DNA from: Podaxis mareebaensis
Lineage: Eukaryota; Basidiomycota; Agaricomycetes; Agaricales; Agaricaceae
DNA: 64,000 bases
Direction: 5' to 3'
Assembly: GCA_018524725.1 (NCBI GenBank)
Contig: JAEUWP010000334.1
Location: forward strand, 62,001-126,000
Each line of letters starts with the position of its first letter. The stretch's first letter is position 1. The notes under the pieces were generated by a model, which was not told where the DNA came from, did no database searches, and saw only the letters and a list, made by a program, of their open reading frames with translations. Both the position numbers and the translations under genes were made by a program. Shown here one piece after another: positions 11,873-25,100 of the stretch.

Positions 11873-12547
11873 TCAGATGTTGAATGGGGTAGCAATGGCA
11901 TAGGGCAGAACAATCAGCTTCTCAGTATCCCACTGAAACGGATAAACATCAGATTAGTCCTCAGCAAGCATGGTGATATTGGTTCACACATACCACGCCT
12001 GAGGTATAGTATACATCGTTCTTGATTGTTTCCCAAACCCTAGTGTAAATTAGCATCCAAGGATATAGTTCATGTAAAGAAAGAGAAACACACTGATCAA
12101 TGTTCTCTGCTTCAAAGATGAATGCAGATCCAACCATCTTCTTCGGCGCATCGGGGGATGCAATTGATTCTGGGGTCAACACGGCTCCTCCAACACCTTC
12201 ATCGCCAATCATCCGGCCACGACCACGGAACCGATGAAGAACAGTTAAGACCACATGCGGAGTCAATGAACCGAGATCTGCGTACGGACAAGTCCATTGG
12301 CAAAGTTGGTCTTCGCGCCTTCGAGATGCTTCGGCCTAACGGAAAGTCGTTTGTCAAGAGTGCCTTCTTCGGTCTTGTCAGGCGCGTAGACCAGGAAGCG
12401 GTGGCGGGTGGGTGCGCTGTTCGACATGTTTCTATGTCTCTGGGAGGCTAGAGCTGGTGATATTGACTGGTTGAGGCAAGATGAGGATATACTCGACGTT
12501 CTGACCGGGTGTTTCGATAAATATTGTCGGACGGCCGAACGAAGCAT
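11873..12547 (-). CDS. YCII-domain protein, copy 2
   Basis: This is a paralogue of the neighbouring gene with the same layout: a presequence-like start (MLRSAVRQYLSKHPVRTSSI), then RHRFLVYAPDKTEEGTLDKR, SVRPKHLEGAK, SAFIFEAENIDQ, and WETIKNDVYYTSGV spliced to VWDTEKLIVLPYAIATPFNI. The third intron falls in the same place as in copy 1 (before VWD), which supports tandem duplication. It carries a longer loop before the SAFIFEAE strand (VGGAVLTPESIASPDAPKKM). The ATG at 12547 is the first in frame. The function is unknown and mitochondrial location is inferred only from the N-terminus. Confidence 0.8.
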
Positions 12548-12803
12548 GGGACCAGGGTTGGACTGAAAGCGGAAGGTTCGGACTCGGAGAGGAGACGGAG
12601 ATCACGGAACAAATGCCGGCCGGAAGGTACTTCGTTGACGTAGATGTTATCCTAAATGTTATTATTTGGCCATCCACCCAAGTTCAAGATGGCATGACGT
12701 TTGCCTCCTTTCATCCACGTTCATCTGTGGAACTTTTCCAAGTTTATTTCTTTATCTGTTTCCTGTCCTCTGACTGGGCTTGATCTTTGCCTGCCAAGAC
12801 AAC

Positions 12804-13845
12804 ATGCAGTCTCCAGAAGGCGCACATACTTCACAAACAGCGGTGGCGGAGCTTGCAATCCTCCCGAAGAACGACGCTATGAATGTGCGGGAGTCGACTA
12901 CAGCAGATGGACTACATCCTGCTTTTGCATCCCCTGAGGGCGATGTTACACTTGCTGCTCGAGGAGGCCAGACTTTCTTCCGAGTCCACAGTTACACGCT
13001 CAAGACAACATCAGGATTCTTCAGAACGATGTATGGCTTGCCGCAGTAAGTCCTCATCCAACGTGATATCCGTGCACGGAGCCGAGCCTGGATTTATAGG
13101 TCCAAATCTCCTGTGGACGATGTCATTTACCTGGACGAGGATGCGGAGGTGCTCGAACCACTTCTGCGGATGGTCTGTGGGCTTCCAGTGGAGCCAATGA
13201 CGAATTGCAATCTAATTGAAAAGATCCTCTTCGTCGCGGAGAAGTATGAAATGCCTGGACCGTTATCAATACTACGTCTTATCGCCGCGACACCCGTCCT
13301 CCTCGAGCAACCGCTTCGCTTGTATTCATACGCGTGTCGCTATGGGTGGGACGAAGAAGCCAAGCTGGCGTCAAGTCGGACCCTAAAACTCGATCTATTC
13401 GACCCTATTTACCGGGATACATTGCGGCAGCTACCATCCAAAGCTCTTCTTGACCTGTTGAATCTACGTCATAAGAGAAGGGAACAGTACGCTGTACCCC
13501 TTTATGTTCCCACGGCTCCGCTCTTAATGACTGATGATGGTTAGGTTACGTGACAGGCTTGATAATCCCCCATTTGTATCTGGGGCGACGGCGAATTGCA
13601 TCCAATGCAATACGCTCATTGAGTATCATACGTGGCGTGAGCTCAAGTATAAGATTGTACTTGAGATGGATAAGCGACCTGCGGGGGATACGATCATCAA
13701 CACCGGACTTATTAATTGGCCTGAAGCGAAAGCATGTTGGAAAGCAAAGTGTACAAAGAAGGATTGTGGTCGATTGTTGTATGACAAGGAGGAGACTTTG
13801 CGGGTAATAAAGCAATGTATTGAGGAGTTACCATCGACTGTGTAA
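12804..13845 (+). CDS. BTB/POZ-domain protein
   Basis: The N-terminal region holds a BTB/POZ fold typical of Agaricomycete BTB proteins: FASPEGDVTLAARGGQTF, then FRVHSYTLKTTSGFFRTMY, then after a short intron VDDVIYLDEDAEVLEPLLRM. BTB domains dimerise and often bring substrates to Cullin-3 ubiquitin ligases. The rest is helical (KILFVAEKYEMPGPLSIL, LRLYSYACRYGWDEEAKLAS), followed after a second intron by a C-terminal part with paired cysteines (ANCIQCN and KACWKAKCTKKDCG) that could bind zinc. The frame opens earlier only with a TTG, so the ATG at 12804 is used. Such genes form large, fast-evolving families and the exact role cannot be given. Confidence 0.84.
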
Positions 13846-13995
13846 CATTTGTGTTTGTGTTTTCTTGAAGTTGCAGAGATCTGGTTTGGTGATCACGTGT
13901 GGAGTGTTCAAGGACGCGCCCGAACCTGAAGCAATTAACTTACTGTGTTATTTATTGCTTTATTATTGTCCTCTTCTCAAAGCTCCCCAGCAACA

Positions 13996-15141
13996 ATGCC
14001 TCGGGCCCAGGCTTCCCCAACTGCCTCCCGCTCCCACCCTAGAACATCGCCCATTGGTTCAAAACCTTCTTCAAAGCGACAACACTCCCCTCCGGACGTC
14101 CTCGAGCTCACCTCTTCCCCTGACATAACCGATGCAGCATCCTTTCCGCCACACAAGTCACCGAAACGTACCCCAGCACAGACGACAAAGAAGAAGTCGA
14201 AACAAAAGCCGTCGGTAGCACCCTCAGAAGTGATAGAAATTTCGTCGGACGAGGACGATCTGTTACTCTCACAGGAGTCTATCCTTGCTGATTTGCGGAG
14301 ACAGGTGAAGAAACTCAAACAGGTGCGTTTTTCTCCTTTATTCACAATGTCCTTGACCGTGCGCTCATGTACTGGTTCGGCCATAGGAGAACGAACGGCA
14401 TATGAAGAACTATACTACATTGGCCCACGAACTTGCACGATGTCGTACGGAGCTCAAGGAAGTTAATGCAAGAGCTTCAGAGCACAAATCAACGGATGGT
14501 AAAATCGTTTTGGTGTGTCCCCTCTTTCAGTCGGCATTGCCTGACTCGAGGTGGCTGATGCGTGGGCGCCCCTTCTATACAGGATCCATCACAACTCGAA
14601 GACGGGCTCAATTGTGAGATATGCACAAGCCGCATGTATGCACCCTACCTGTATGTATTATCCTATCTCCTATCCTTCATCCACAGCTACTCAAAGACTA
14701 CGGTTAATTCATATTATACGCACACACAGATTACCAGATTGCGGACACACGTTCTGCCTCTCCTGTCTCCGAGATTGGTTCGGAACAACCCACGCGCGCT
14801 TTATCCAAGCGCACCCACACTGGAATGTCAACACGATGAACCTGTACATTGCACGCATACAAGGCTTCCTTCGGCCAGAGTTCCTCAACCACCCAAATGT
14901 CTATAATCAACTCTTGCAAATGCAACAGCCGCAACCTGAATATACGTGCCCTACGTGTCGCAAGCGGGTGCTTAAACGACCGGTAGAGGTCTATGCGCTC
15001 AAGGCGCTCGCCCGGACCATCTCGGCGGCTGATAAGTCCGAGGGGAGAAATATCCCGCCAGATGAGCCTGTTATGGAGCGCCAGCGTGGGCAGTTGGTCG
15101 TAGTTGACCCTTGGGAAGGCCTTTTCCCTAAGGGCCGGTGA
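13996..15141 (+). CDS. RING-finger protein with SUMO-interaction-like motifs
   Basis: Likely a ubiquitin E3 ligase. The N-terminal 90 residues are basic and disordered, with two hydrophobic-acidic motifs of the SUMO-interaction type: VLELTSSPD and VIEISSDEDD. A coiled-coil-like segment follows (SILADLRRQVKKLKQENERH and beyond). The C3HC4 RING starts CEICTSRMYAPYLLPDCGHTFC and ends CPTCRKRV, with a long insert of about 60 residues between the third and fourth cysteine pairs. Introns sit after KKLKQ, after GKIVL and inside the RING after APYL. The order (motifs, coil, RING) is compatible with a SUMO-targeted ubiquitin ligase, but that is inference. The protein ends DPWEGLFPKGR at 15141. Confidence 0.85.
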
Positions 15142-15408
15142 TAATCTCCCTCGTTCTCCTGGTTCTCCGTTTGTCTCGCATTTGGCCATTCGTTATGCTT
15201 TCGGCATTTCGTCCACTGTTTTAGCATAGTCTGCAAGTCACTACAATTGCATGGTTGATCTACATTACTAATAGCATATATAAGCATTGTTGATGTTGCT
15301 CTGGTTATCTAAATTACAATGAAAGATATGAGGACATTACAGTGTACAAGAGAGTGGACAGAATAGATGCAATGTGTAAATCAAGAACCCGGTAGGAAAT
15401 GTTCAGAG

Positions 15409-18400
15409 TCAGCGTTTCTTTGCCTTTGTCTTCCCAGCTGTTTTTCCAGCTGTCTTCCCCGCTGTCTTCCCTGCCGCCTTAGCACGTTTAGCCGGCGGAG
15501 CAGCTCGAGTAGGCACAGGCCCTTCAATAATCTCAATCTCGTCATCATCCTCTACCTTCCTCTTCACCGCCGCATTCCTCTGCGAAGCGGCGTCAGCATC
15601 CACGAGCTCCGCCAATGACCTTGTTGTCGGGCTCTGCTTCAAAGACGAAGTTGATCCCTTTGCGGAACTCCGCGAAACAACGGAAGAAGCAGGTGAAGCC
15701 CTCAAAGGCGTCGACCTCCGTTCACTCTTCGCATGTCCTGACCCCGACGCAGACTCATGGTCTGCATCGCCAATACCACTCCCAGCACCACTTCCAGGAC
15801 CTCCACTCTGCACTGCCCGTCCACTCGAAGCCGATGTCGGCGATGCCTCCTGTTCAGTCTTGACCCTACTCTCCCTCCAGTCCCGTACGAAAATACTCTC
15901 GGCAGACAATCCATCTTCAAACGTCCGTATGTCATTCTGCACGTGTGCGTCATATTCCTTCGCGAGATTTTCCACAACCCCATCACCTGTCATCTGAGCG
16001 CCAAAGTTTTCAAGTGATAGAGATCCAGAATTTTTAACTAGGTATCGGGTTTTGAGCCGGGTTTTTTCCTCGCGGTCGCGGTCTTCATCTCTCGCGTTGC
16101 CATCAACCGGGGATGGCTCGCCAAGGTTTTCAATCCATTCCCAGGGCCTGTTGACGACCGCTTGCTCGTATACTAGGTTCCCGGATGAGTCTATATGCGA
16201 ATTGACGAGGTTGGCTACGGCATTGTTGGTTGAGAGGGTTGAGAGCAACGAGAGGATCTGGCTTCGGTATTCTAACGGGAGGTCGGCTGGGAGTTCGGCT
16301 ATTGGCGTGCTTGGGTAGTGTCTGAATGGATCAAAGGATAGTGGTTTTGCAGGTTGTGGGATTTCTATCAGAGAATAAGGAATCAATACTAAGCAATAAT
16401 AGGGAAAAGGCCGGGACACAGCCCTGGGCGTAGAGTAAAGATCGGTTTACTTACCATCAATGAGATATAGCAAGGTATCAATGAGAAGAGGGTAAACAAC
16501 GGGATTGAGGTGGTCTGCCGTGCCGTAATACTGCGGGAATAATAGGATTATATGAGGGCGTTGTTCTTCCAAAAACGCCGAAGTGAGAAACTAGACATAC
16601 CAAAGCAAGATAGAAGATATTATTGATGAAGGTAGCACTTAGATCTCTCAGTTTCGGGGTCCAAGCCCCGCGGAAGCCAAGGTCGAACTGCAACAATCGA
16701 ACTAGCAGGACGACCTGCTGTGAGATAGTTGCTGATAGATCTTCTCCACAAGTAGCTTGGGCAGATGCGCTCGAAGACAGGGTGGCTTTGATAGTGGAAA
16801 GTTTATCGTGGAGGATCGCCACAAAATCATCCTGGACTGCCGGATCGAGATTCAGGAGCAAAGGTCCTTCCTTTCGGAAAGGTTGAGCGATATACACCAG
16901 CGCGCGCAGCAGCTCCCCAACCCGGTGGAGCTTATCGGGGAGACTGGTCATCTGCTCAGACTTCAACTCCTGAAGTAGCTCGCTGATGCACTTGAGGCCG
17001 TTCGCAATGAACTGTATTGCGGCAATGAGTATCCGGTGCCTCTTCATCATTCATCCAGAGATAAAACAAGACAAATCAACTGACCTTGCTTGCAACTGTA
17101 TTGTCAGCCCCCTGTGCCATTTCCCCAACATAGTAAGCCTCCTCCGAAGTCATCGACTGATGAAAAAGCATGATGGATAATTTGTTTAGGTTACCACTTG
17201 CGGCATCGTGAGTAGATTCCTGCACGAGCGCTTTCCCTAATTGTTTGACCGAGAACTGCATTTGAATCGTCGTAGCGACGATCTTCCAGGGGCTCAGCAG
17301 ACATGTTACTTCGGGCCAATCGTACATGTCCTTTTCTATTCGCGCGTTCGTTGGTTAGTGACAACGCCACCATCCAAGTAGCCGAGGTATTGACACGCAC
17401 CATCAACATTTTCGCCTAGAATAGTTCTTAGACCCGCTATGGTGTGTTGTCCTAGATCTGTGGAAGATGTTTCAGATAGATGGGGAGAATTTTCGAAAGC
17501 TGCTCGGATAACGTCCAAGTTCCTATAAGCGCCCTGACGAAACTGGGTATCATGACATAGCCGATGTCGAAGTGAGGTAAATTCCGCTCTGATGTCTTGT
17601 GGGATGTCCGGTTTATTTTCCAGGAAAATAAGGAGGGGAATACTGGCAACAAGGGACGAAAAGTGGGGTTCTTCGTACACGGTCCGTCGCCGCGTCTGAA
17701 GACATTGGACATCGAAGAGGTCAACAGGCGGGATTCCGCTCGCGTTAGGGTTCTCCTGCAGCAGTAACTGCTGGAAGAGATTGTTGGCAGCATTCAGAAA
17801 AACTTGTACCTCCGGGGTTGATTCCGTAGCGCCGAGTTGCCAGGCGGGATAGACCACTCCCGTCAAGATGGTCGTCGTCTTTAGTGCACCATGAACACAG
17901 AGATACAGCAGCACCACCGTGACAACATCCCAAGCTTCCGCATTCAGCGCAGCAATCTCATTCTGACCGGGACCCGCGAACCATCTTTGAACATCGTCAT
18001 CTAGGCCGTCGGGGAGATGCTGATCCACCTGCCACAGGAAGATACCATACCGCAGCGCACAGGCCTTTCGTTGTGCAGCATCGGGGTTCATTACGGGAAC
18101 CTGACGTAGACTCGCGATTGTGTTGTCCCAGACTTTCCAAGCCCAGTCGAGCGAGGTACGATACTTGATCCACAAGCCATTGGCTAGTAACGAAGGCGCC
18201 TCCGTCTCTGTATCTGCCGCCATCATCAGGATCTCAGGGAGAACATCGGGCACGGGTTGGGGACGCTCTGTGACTGGTCGCAATGCCTGTGTAGAAGTTA
18301 ATGCTGGCAAGTGACGGAGAAGACAATAAGTATACCAATGTGAAGTGAGCAAGGTCTGAGTCTATGCGCTCCCGCGAAGTTGCACTGAGGTATTGACGAT

Positions 18401-21343
18401 CCCTATCGAACTCGACGAGTAGCGATAGCAGTCCTCTTGATTGTACGCCTTGTGTTTTCCAAGCTTGGTGGGCTGTATCTAGAGCGAGGACGATTTCTTG
18501 CATGACGTTCATACACGACCAAATGGTCGCAAATCGATGTAAGGTATCAATAATGGCAACCAGGAGTTCAGGATGTTTGGTATTGGTGAGTACGCGAAGC
18601 GTGAGCTAGCGCTATGTCAACAAGGAGACTCCCCGGCAAAGCCAGTCAATGCTCACGTCGAGGATGGAATCAAAGCATTTTGCGTAAGCCATTAACTCCA
18701 CAGAGATGCAATAAATGCGTAGAAGTGCAGAACTTGTGATAGTAGAATCAGGGCTAAGGATAACGTCAGGATGCGAGACGGCGCCTACAGGAAGTAGTAT
18801 GTTACCTTGATATCTGCTGTTGCAGCCTAGGAAGGAACCATTGTCTGAAGGTTCGCGCTTGCTCAAAGCGGGTGGCATGAACGAGCGTTTTGCACCGATC
18901 CAATAGTGCAACAGAAGTTGTAACGCTGGAGTCACGTTCCCCTGACCGAACAAGGATGAGGCAAGCGCTGGCATGATACAAGGCCCAAGACTCACCGCCG
19001 AATAACTCGGGAAGAATTAGGCGAATCTCCTTGCGAATTTCCCGCTCAGTTACCTCCTCAGGCGTTTCTCTGGCCCTGACACCATATAGAGTGACCTTCC
19101 TCTGATTTAGTTCAGAGAATGTTGAGTTGTGTAATGGTATCCAGCGCAAGAATTGACGATGCCGCGACCCGACGGTCTGTCAAGGATAATCAGAATGCGA
19201 GATGCAACGAAATCGAGCAAAACATGCCTCAGTGAAAGACAATCCAGACTCTCCGCGTGCGATAAGCCTCTGGATGTACTTGGTGTACGAAAAAAGCTCT
19301 TGCTTGACCAATTTTCCATACAGAAGCGCAACGTTCCGCAGATTCTTCGCCTCTCCAGCGACTTCGGAGGTATCTAGCCAGTCAAACAACTGGTCCTGGA
19401 GGAAATCGTTAGGAGTCTCAATGTCACGCCGAGTTGCGCGTTCACAAGCTCTGTCCCTCCATAGGCGAGTGAGAGTAACAGCAGCGAATGGTCGGTGATC
19501 ACCATATTGCAAAGGTGTAACACTCCAGGTGAGAAGCATATCGAGCTTCTCCTTGAATGCAGGCGTATTATCCAGTTCGTTCTGGAAGAACGAGATGGTC
19601 GTCATGTCTGTGGTTGCTGAGATGGAATTGAGGAGCTATAACGCCGAGATAAACAAGAGAAAGCTTCAGAAGACAGAAAGTATCGCACCTTCACATCTAC
19701 AACCGCCGTGCCTAATCGCCCAATTCCTTTAGAGGGAGGGTCAAGGAAGAGAATAGCCTCGTTGCGCTTTTGAATATCGAACAGGTTGTCGCTTATTGAC
19801 CGCCGTATTTCCTGGACGGCGCGATCAGTGGAGCGTTCAACACCAGGAGGTATTTCGACAATATCAGCATTCATGATATTAGTGATCAACGCCGAATGCG
19901 CTGTCCACATTCTTGGAGAGACAAATGCGTCTGGAAGAGCTAAGCAAATGCGCTAAACGCCATCAAATTGGGAAGTGGGCAGAAAGGAAGAAACGTCAAA
20001 CATACCTGAAGAATGTTGCGCAATTGTCTTTCCGTGTCGACGAGATACTCCTGCGCGGTGTTGCGTATCTGCAGTGCGCCTTAGGGCCTCCTCTTACACA
20101 ACCTTACAGCAGTCAGGACTCACCTCTGACAACTTGTTGAGGCAAGCGTCTACAAACGGCTTGGCAAGAGGACGACTCGTCATAATAGGTGTCAGATATT
20201 CATCTGCCAAGCGGCTCAGAAATCCAACTTGAGCAAGGTTACACGCGCCCATCTGTTGGACAAACCACACGAGGAACGTCTTATGATCTACGAGTCCCTC
20301 TGCATAGAATGTCCGCAATAGTTTCAGGCTTGACGAAGGCTCGTTAGTTGTACCCCTGGCAAATATCCAATGGACACACCAGTATGAAAAGCGGGATATC
20401 CACTTCTCCCTTCCTTCAGCATCGGCAAGAACCCCCTTGAAAGTCTGCTTGATATTGAGCCCAGGTCGGGGAGCGCTTGGCAGTGCTATATCAGTAAGCT
20501 GCTTCTTCATATATCCCGTCATGATATTTGCCCAGTCGATACTATACTGCGTCGGGTTATATGTGGGTTTATTCCGGAGTCCAGCCTACGAAACTCCAGT
20601 AAATCCCTGTGTCGGTCAGAGTGCTGGAACGGAAGAACGCACCGTTTCGTTGGCTCCGAAGACTCGAAGAAACCAGACCGCCCTGGGTATAGCCACATTG
20701 TTCTGGTGTAGCAGGTCCAGCAAATCATGGCCCTTGGCTCCGTGAGGGACACTTTTCCCGAGTTTGTGCAACGGGACATCGGGGTTAGCGAGGTCAGCGA
20801 ACCATGCTTGTCTTTTCGCCTCATTGAGAGTTACCCTAGTGGGCATACGAAAAGTCGAGGGACTGAATAACTGTTAGTAGACATCATACGATTCCTGTTA
20901 ACACACTCACGGAATTGAGGGTATACGATCAGCGCGACGTTTGAAGACTTCATTGATCAAGTCCTCCAATTTAGTAAGGGTATCCCCAGCGTTCAAATTC
21001 TCATTGATAATTGCCTGAGCGCTGAATGTCTCTGCCTGAATTTCCGAGGCTTCAATGAAAAGATATCCAATATTCAAGAATCCGGTTACTCACCGAAACC
21101 TGATGACCCAGAACAAAACCCGTTCTAACCCTCGTCTCTGAAAGCACATCCTCATCCTGCCCCGGCTTTGGTGGAAAGAATCCAGGATAGCCTGTCGATA
21201 CCACACACAAGGCTCAGCGCTCTGAAATTTCCTCAAAAATAGTAACTCGTACCGAGGTCGGCTGTTGTATGTGACTTGGGCAGCCACTTCGGTGGTTGCG
21301 GCTCGTATATTGGCAGCTGTTTCTCATCTTTTCGTTCGCGCAT
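15409..21343 (-). CDS. MED12: Mediator kinase-module subunit MED12
   Basis: This is a large gene of many exons. Near the N-terminus the Med12 domain is clear: LNEAKRQAWFADLANPDVPL, GHDLLDLLHQNNVAIPRAVW and FLRVFGANET (about 20620-20840), then WISRFSYWCVHWIFARGTT and KLLRTFYAEGLVDHKTFLVW (about 20240-20430). I take the ATG at 21343 (MREREKDEKQ-like start leading to LPIYEPQPPKWLPKS) as the start. MED12 (yeast Srb8) activates the CDK8-cyclin C kinase module and represses or tunes RNA polymerase II transcription. The last exon (15409-16350) is disordered and rich in Ser, with an acidic patch DDDEIEIIEGPVP, and ends in a basic tail with four AGKT repeats before KAKKR, possibly a nuclear signal. 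The central exons were traced only by matching open frames, so borders there are provisional. It shares a short intergenic region with DAD2. Confidence 0.88.
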
Positions 21344-21495
21344 CTCGAATACGTCCAGGAGATGAGAACATGCGTGGAAGAGGTGGCAAGATGAGCTGTG
21401 CGCGATTCGCGGTTCACGGCAAAGTTAGAAGTCACCCTTCGAATGGATCCTGCCACTTGCCTAATCCAGTATTGTCATTCTCCGGCGCGACCTGG

Positions 21496-21501
21496 ACGCG
21501 T
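21496..21501. promoter_or_regulatory. perfect MCB-type site ACGCGT upstream of DAD2
   Basis: This palindromic ACGCGT, the MluI cell-cycle box bound by MBF in ascomycete yeasts, lies 28 nt before the DAD2 start and in the 186-bp gap shared with MED12. Binding here is inferred only from the sequence and the mitotic role of DAD2. Confidence 0.4.
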
Positions 21502-21529
21502 TGACAAACAGACTCCGCCCTCTCATCTT

Positions 21530-22011
21530 ATGTCCATACGCCAGTCGTCAATACCAGGGCGCGCGTCCTATGCTCCCTCACAGAGCTCACAGGGGGCATC
21601 CTCCGCCGCTATGGCTAAGCTTATGGAAAAGAAGAAGGAATTTGATGCCGTATCTGCTCTCGAAAGAGCGAGTGCATTGTATCTGCAACGAATAGAGGCT
21701 CTGGGAGAGGATTGCGAGATTATGGCAAAGGCTGGGGAAGGCATGTATCTCTCGTTCGCACCTCGCCGCCCTGCAAACTGATAGCCATGGTAGTACACGG
21801 GCAGGTCCTTGAGCAGTGGCCAAGGATGTTCCAGATTTTGAGCCTATTCTGTGAGCCCTTTGTGAATGTTTGAAGTGAACAATGTTAAGTTTAACCGTCC
21901 TTTGTAGTGGCCTCAAGAGAGAAACAAGAAGGCGAGGACGTCTCGGAAGGACAGCGACTTGTCCGCCTACCCATAGACGAGCTTCAACAACAATCTTCCG
22001 ATCAGCCATGA
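21530..22011 (+). CDS. DAD2: DASH/DAM1 complex subunit DAD2
   Basis: This small kinetochore protein belongs to the DASH ring that couples kinetochores to microtubules. The spliced product is 126 residues from three exons (21530-21740, 21785-21850, 21908-22011). It has a Ser-rich start, then a helical core (AKLMEKKKEFDAVSALERA, YLQRIEALGEDCEIMAK) and the family signature VLEQWPRMFQILSLF followed by LASRE. To reach the signature in frame, the first intron must use a GC donor (GCATGT at 21741) and the AG at 21784, 44 nt in all; no GT donor keeps the frame. Length and motif agree with DAD2 proteins. It ends 92 bp from the convergent CSC1 gene. Confidence 0.82.
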
Positions 22012-22102
22012 TTTCAGAAATCCATGTAACGTGTATCTTTATCAAACACATCCAATTGTGTGTATAGTAATAGTCCTATAACTGTATCCAAAACTTGCTT
22101 TA

Positions 22103-25100
22103 TCACGAATCATGTCCTCCAGACCACTCCTCATCAGGAGGATTCCTCGACACCTCCACAATCCCGTCTTCCCTCATCTCAGCACCAAGATCACTCGCAC
22201 TCACACCAGCCTCTTGCAGCTCCTTCACCAGCAGTTCACTCAAACCCAGTTTATCCTTGGGTATCCAGACCCACGGTTGATCAACATATGTCGAAGGATG
22301 ATCAAAAGCATGCACGTTGTCGTCTTCTTCCTCATCTGAGTCGTCCACTAGCGCAGGCGTTGCTGGGTCAAATATGGGACGTTTGCGCGACTTGCCATCC
22401 TTGTCCTTCTTTGACTTCTTGGACGCCTTTGAGACTTTGGAAGTGTGCGATGCGAGCGAGTCGAACGACTTCATTTTGTATAGATTTGGCGCCGTCATTC
22501 CTGTTGCCTCGGCTATCGTATCTTCGCTAGACTTTGGAGGATCCATTTCTTCCTCTGAATAGTGCTTCTGTGAGCTCGGTTCTCCCACAAAGTTCGTCTT
22601 GATAGTATCAAGCTTGTTATCCAACCTCTTCGTAGTTTTCTTGATCCGTCGCCGAACACTGCGAAGAGCTAAGATACTCGCATCAGAAACCCGCTCGTTT
22701 GCAGATTATCTGTATAGGAGCTCACTGGTTCGGCTGAAAAGGTCTATTTCACCATCATCATCTGAGCCCATCGCCTCTGCACGTTTCTGCTTCTTCCGCT
22801 TCTCATACCTCTTGGCCATATCCTGAGTGGCCAAGGACATGGGCAGATATTTAATGATGGCTACAGGAAAGATTCATGATCAAGGAGCCAAAGAAGCAGC
22901 GAAAGGACTCACGGTTGAAGCTGTGATTGAGTAGGATCTGTGAGAGGGCGGTTATACCCAGCAGAACAAGCATAAAGGCTGCCTGCACGATGGCCGCGGC
23001 AGTAGAACCAGAAGCCTTGAGGAAGAACAGACAAGCCAAGCAAATCTGTTCAATATAGAGACCGACATCTAGTGTTGCGCTCAGCTATTGCTCTTTCGAT
23101 GACGACGATGAAACCCTCACATAGGTTGTTGATAGCCATGGGAAAGTAAAGACCTCCAGTTTCCATTTCATCCGGTTGATCGAAGACCTGAGTAAACACT
23201 GCAAAGTTGGGTATAAGGAAGGTAGCCCTGCATTCAGAAACTGAGAAAATGACTTACAGAACTTCCAAGCGAGATAGTACATGATATAACCTAACAGAGA
23301 TCTGTCAGAGCAATCTCTCGCACTCAGTGACATTCACGGCTCACTGATCAAGGCCAGAAGATTAATGAGAGGCGACAGAACACTGTACGCGAAACCGATT
23401 GTAGCAAGTAACGACAGACGAGGGAGAATGACTCCAAAATCAGCCTATCGATATCATTAGAACGAATACTGAACCAGCCATAACTCCGAGAACCCACGTT
23501 CGGCATAAGGAATGTTACACCATATGCTTGGCGTGGTGTACGCCCAAGGAACCATTTACGAATGAAATGCAGGAGCAGCGGTGCCAGCTGGAGGAGTGCT
23601 GCTCCGGCACCCGCCAAACCCTGTGTAACTGGGAGTGTGTCAGATATAGTAGACAAGAACAGGAGTCCAGAAACTTACCCATGTAAGTGAGGAAGAACAC
23701 CGACGCTCCAGGTAACTGGCTAGCCAGTTGCTGGACCGTCTTAGCTGGGTTCGCAATAATCTACGGGCGAATCGTTCCAGTCCATGAATAGGGAAGAACA
23801 CAAGAAATAGACTGACATCTTGAATGGCCCGTGTGATTCCAGAACTCAAAGTAACAATCAAGAAACCATGACTAGGGTGTACAGCGTCAGACACTATCTC
23901 AAAGGCAAGCTCAGCATCGACTCACATCAGCAAGAAGAAATAGAAGCGCCTGTAGACGCTGACAGAGATGAGGGAATATCGAGGAATGCATTCATACCAA
24001 GCCAGCCCTGCCAGCATATGATAAGTTTGTCAAATGGACTGATAAAATCGGCGATATACCTCGAAGGATGAACGGCAACAAAGCAAATAGACCGGCCAGC
24101 AAGGCAGGAGGAAGCACACCCTGTATAATTCCAGGCAGCGGGGCGGGAGCTGTATGAACATTAGCCCAGGTCACATTCAAAAAAAGATGAGACACACCGT
24201 CACACAACCATTGCAACCATCTTCATTGAAGGAAGTTACTACAAGACTGCCAAATCACTGATAATGGAACGACACTTACTGGACTTTGAGACAAAGGTCA
24301 TCCAAGTTACTTAGGGTACCAATGAAGCCAACAGGGAAAGCCCAGGCGATGATGAGACCGATCGTCGCACCCCACGATGTGATGTATCGCGAGCGCATTT
24401 CTAAAGCTCCGTCATCGAGGTTATGCCAGACTATGTCTTTCGGATTAGCCTCCATCCACTTGGAATACATGCGCAGCGGCTGGGCTTTCCATCAGCGATA
24501 TTCAATGCGGAACGTTGAAACATGCGCTCTCACCTCATGGTAGCTTACACATTGCGCCAAAATGTGGGCACCCATTTGCAGGTTGCAACGGATGAATGCG
24601 CTACCCAAGAATTTGCCTTTCACAATGTGTTCTCTGCCTTCCGTGAGACTCTTGTTCAGCTCCGCTATTTCTTGCTATTAGCAACATAAGCTCCCGGTGG
24701 CATTCTACATACCCGTGAGGATACTCACCTTACACCAGTCAACGGTATCTACCTTGCGTCCAATCACACCCAGGAAACCGGCCCGATGGCGGGGGCGCTT
24801 AGCTGGAGGAACAAGTTCGTCCAGGAACTCGCGTGTAATGGGCGGCAATGTAAGTTCATCCGAAATTGGACGTCCTTCTTCGTCCTTAGGCCGGCGCTTC
24901 GCCGCTTTCTTGTGACGCTTCACCTTCTTACGCCAAGCCAAAACTGCATCTTTGAGCAGAGCCGATTCAGCCGCTTCGAGTTTTTCACAGGCCTCTTGCC
25001 GCCGCTCAAATAATTCGTTCAAAGACCTCGTCTCGCGATACAGCCAAACGCGATCAACACCACCCGGCACGAAGCTTGCAAAGGTGCGGAGGTCGTGCTC

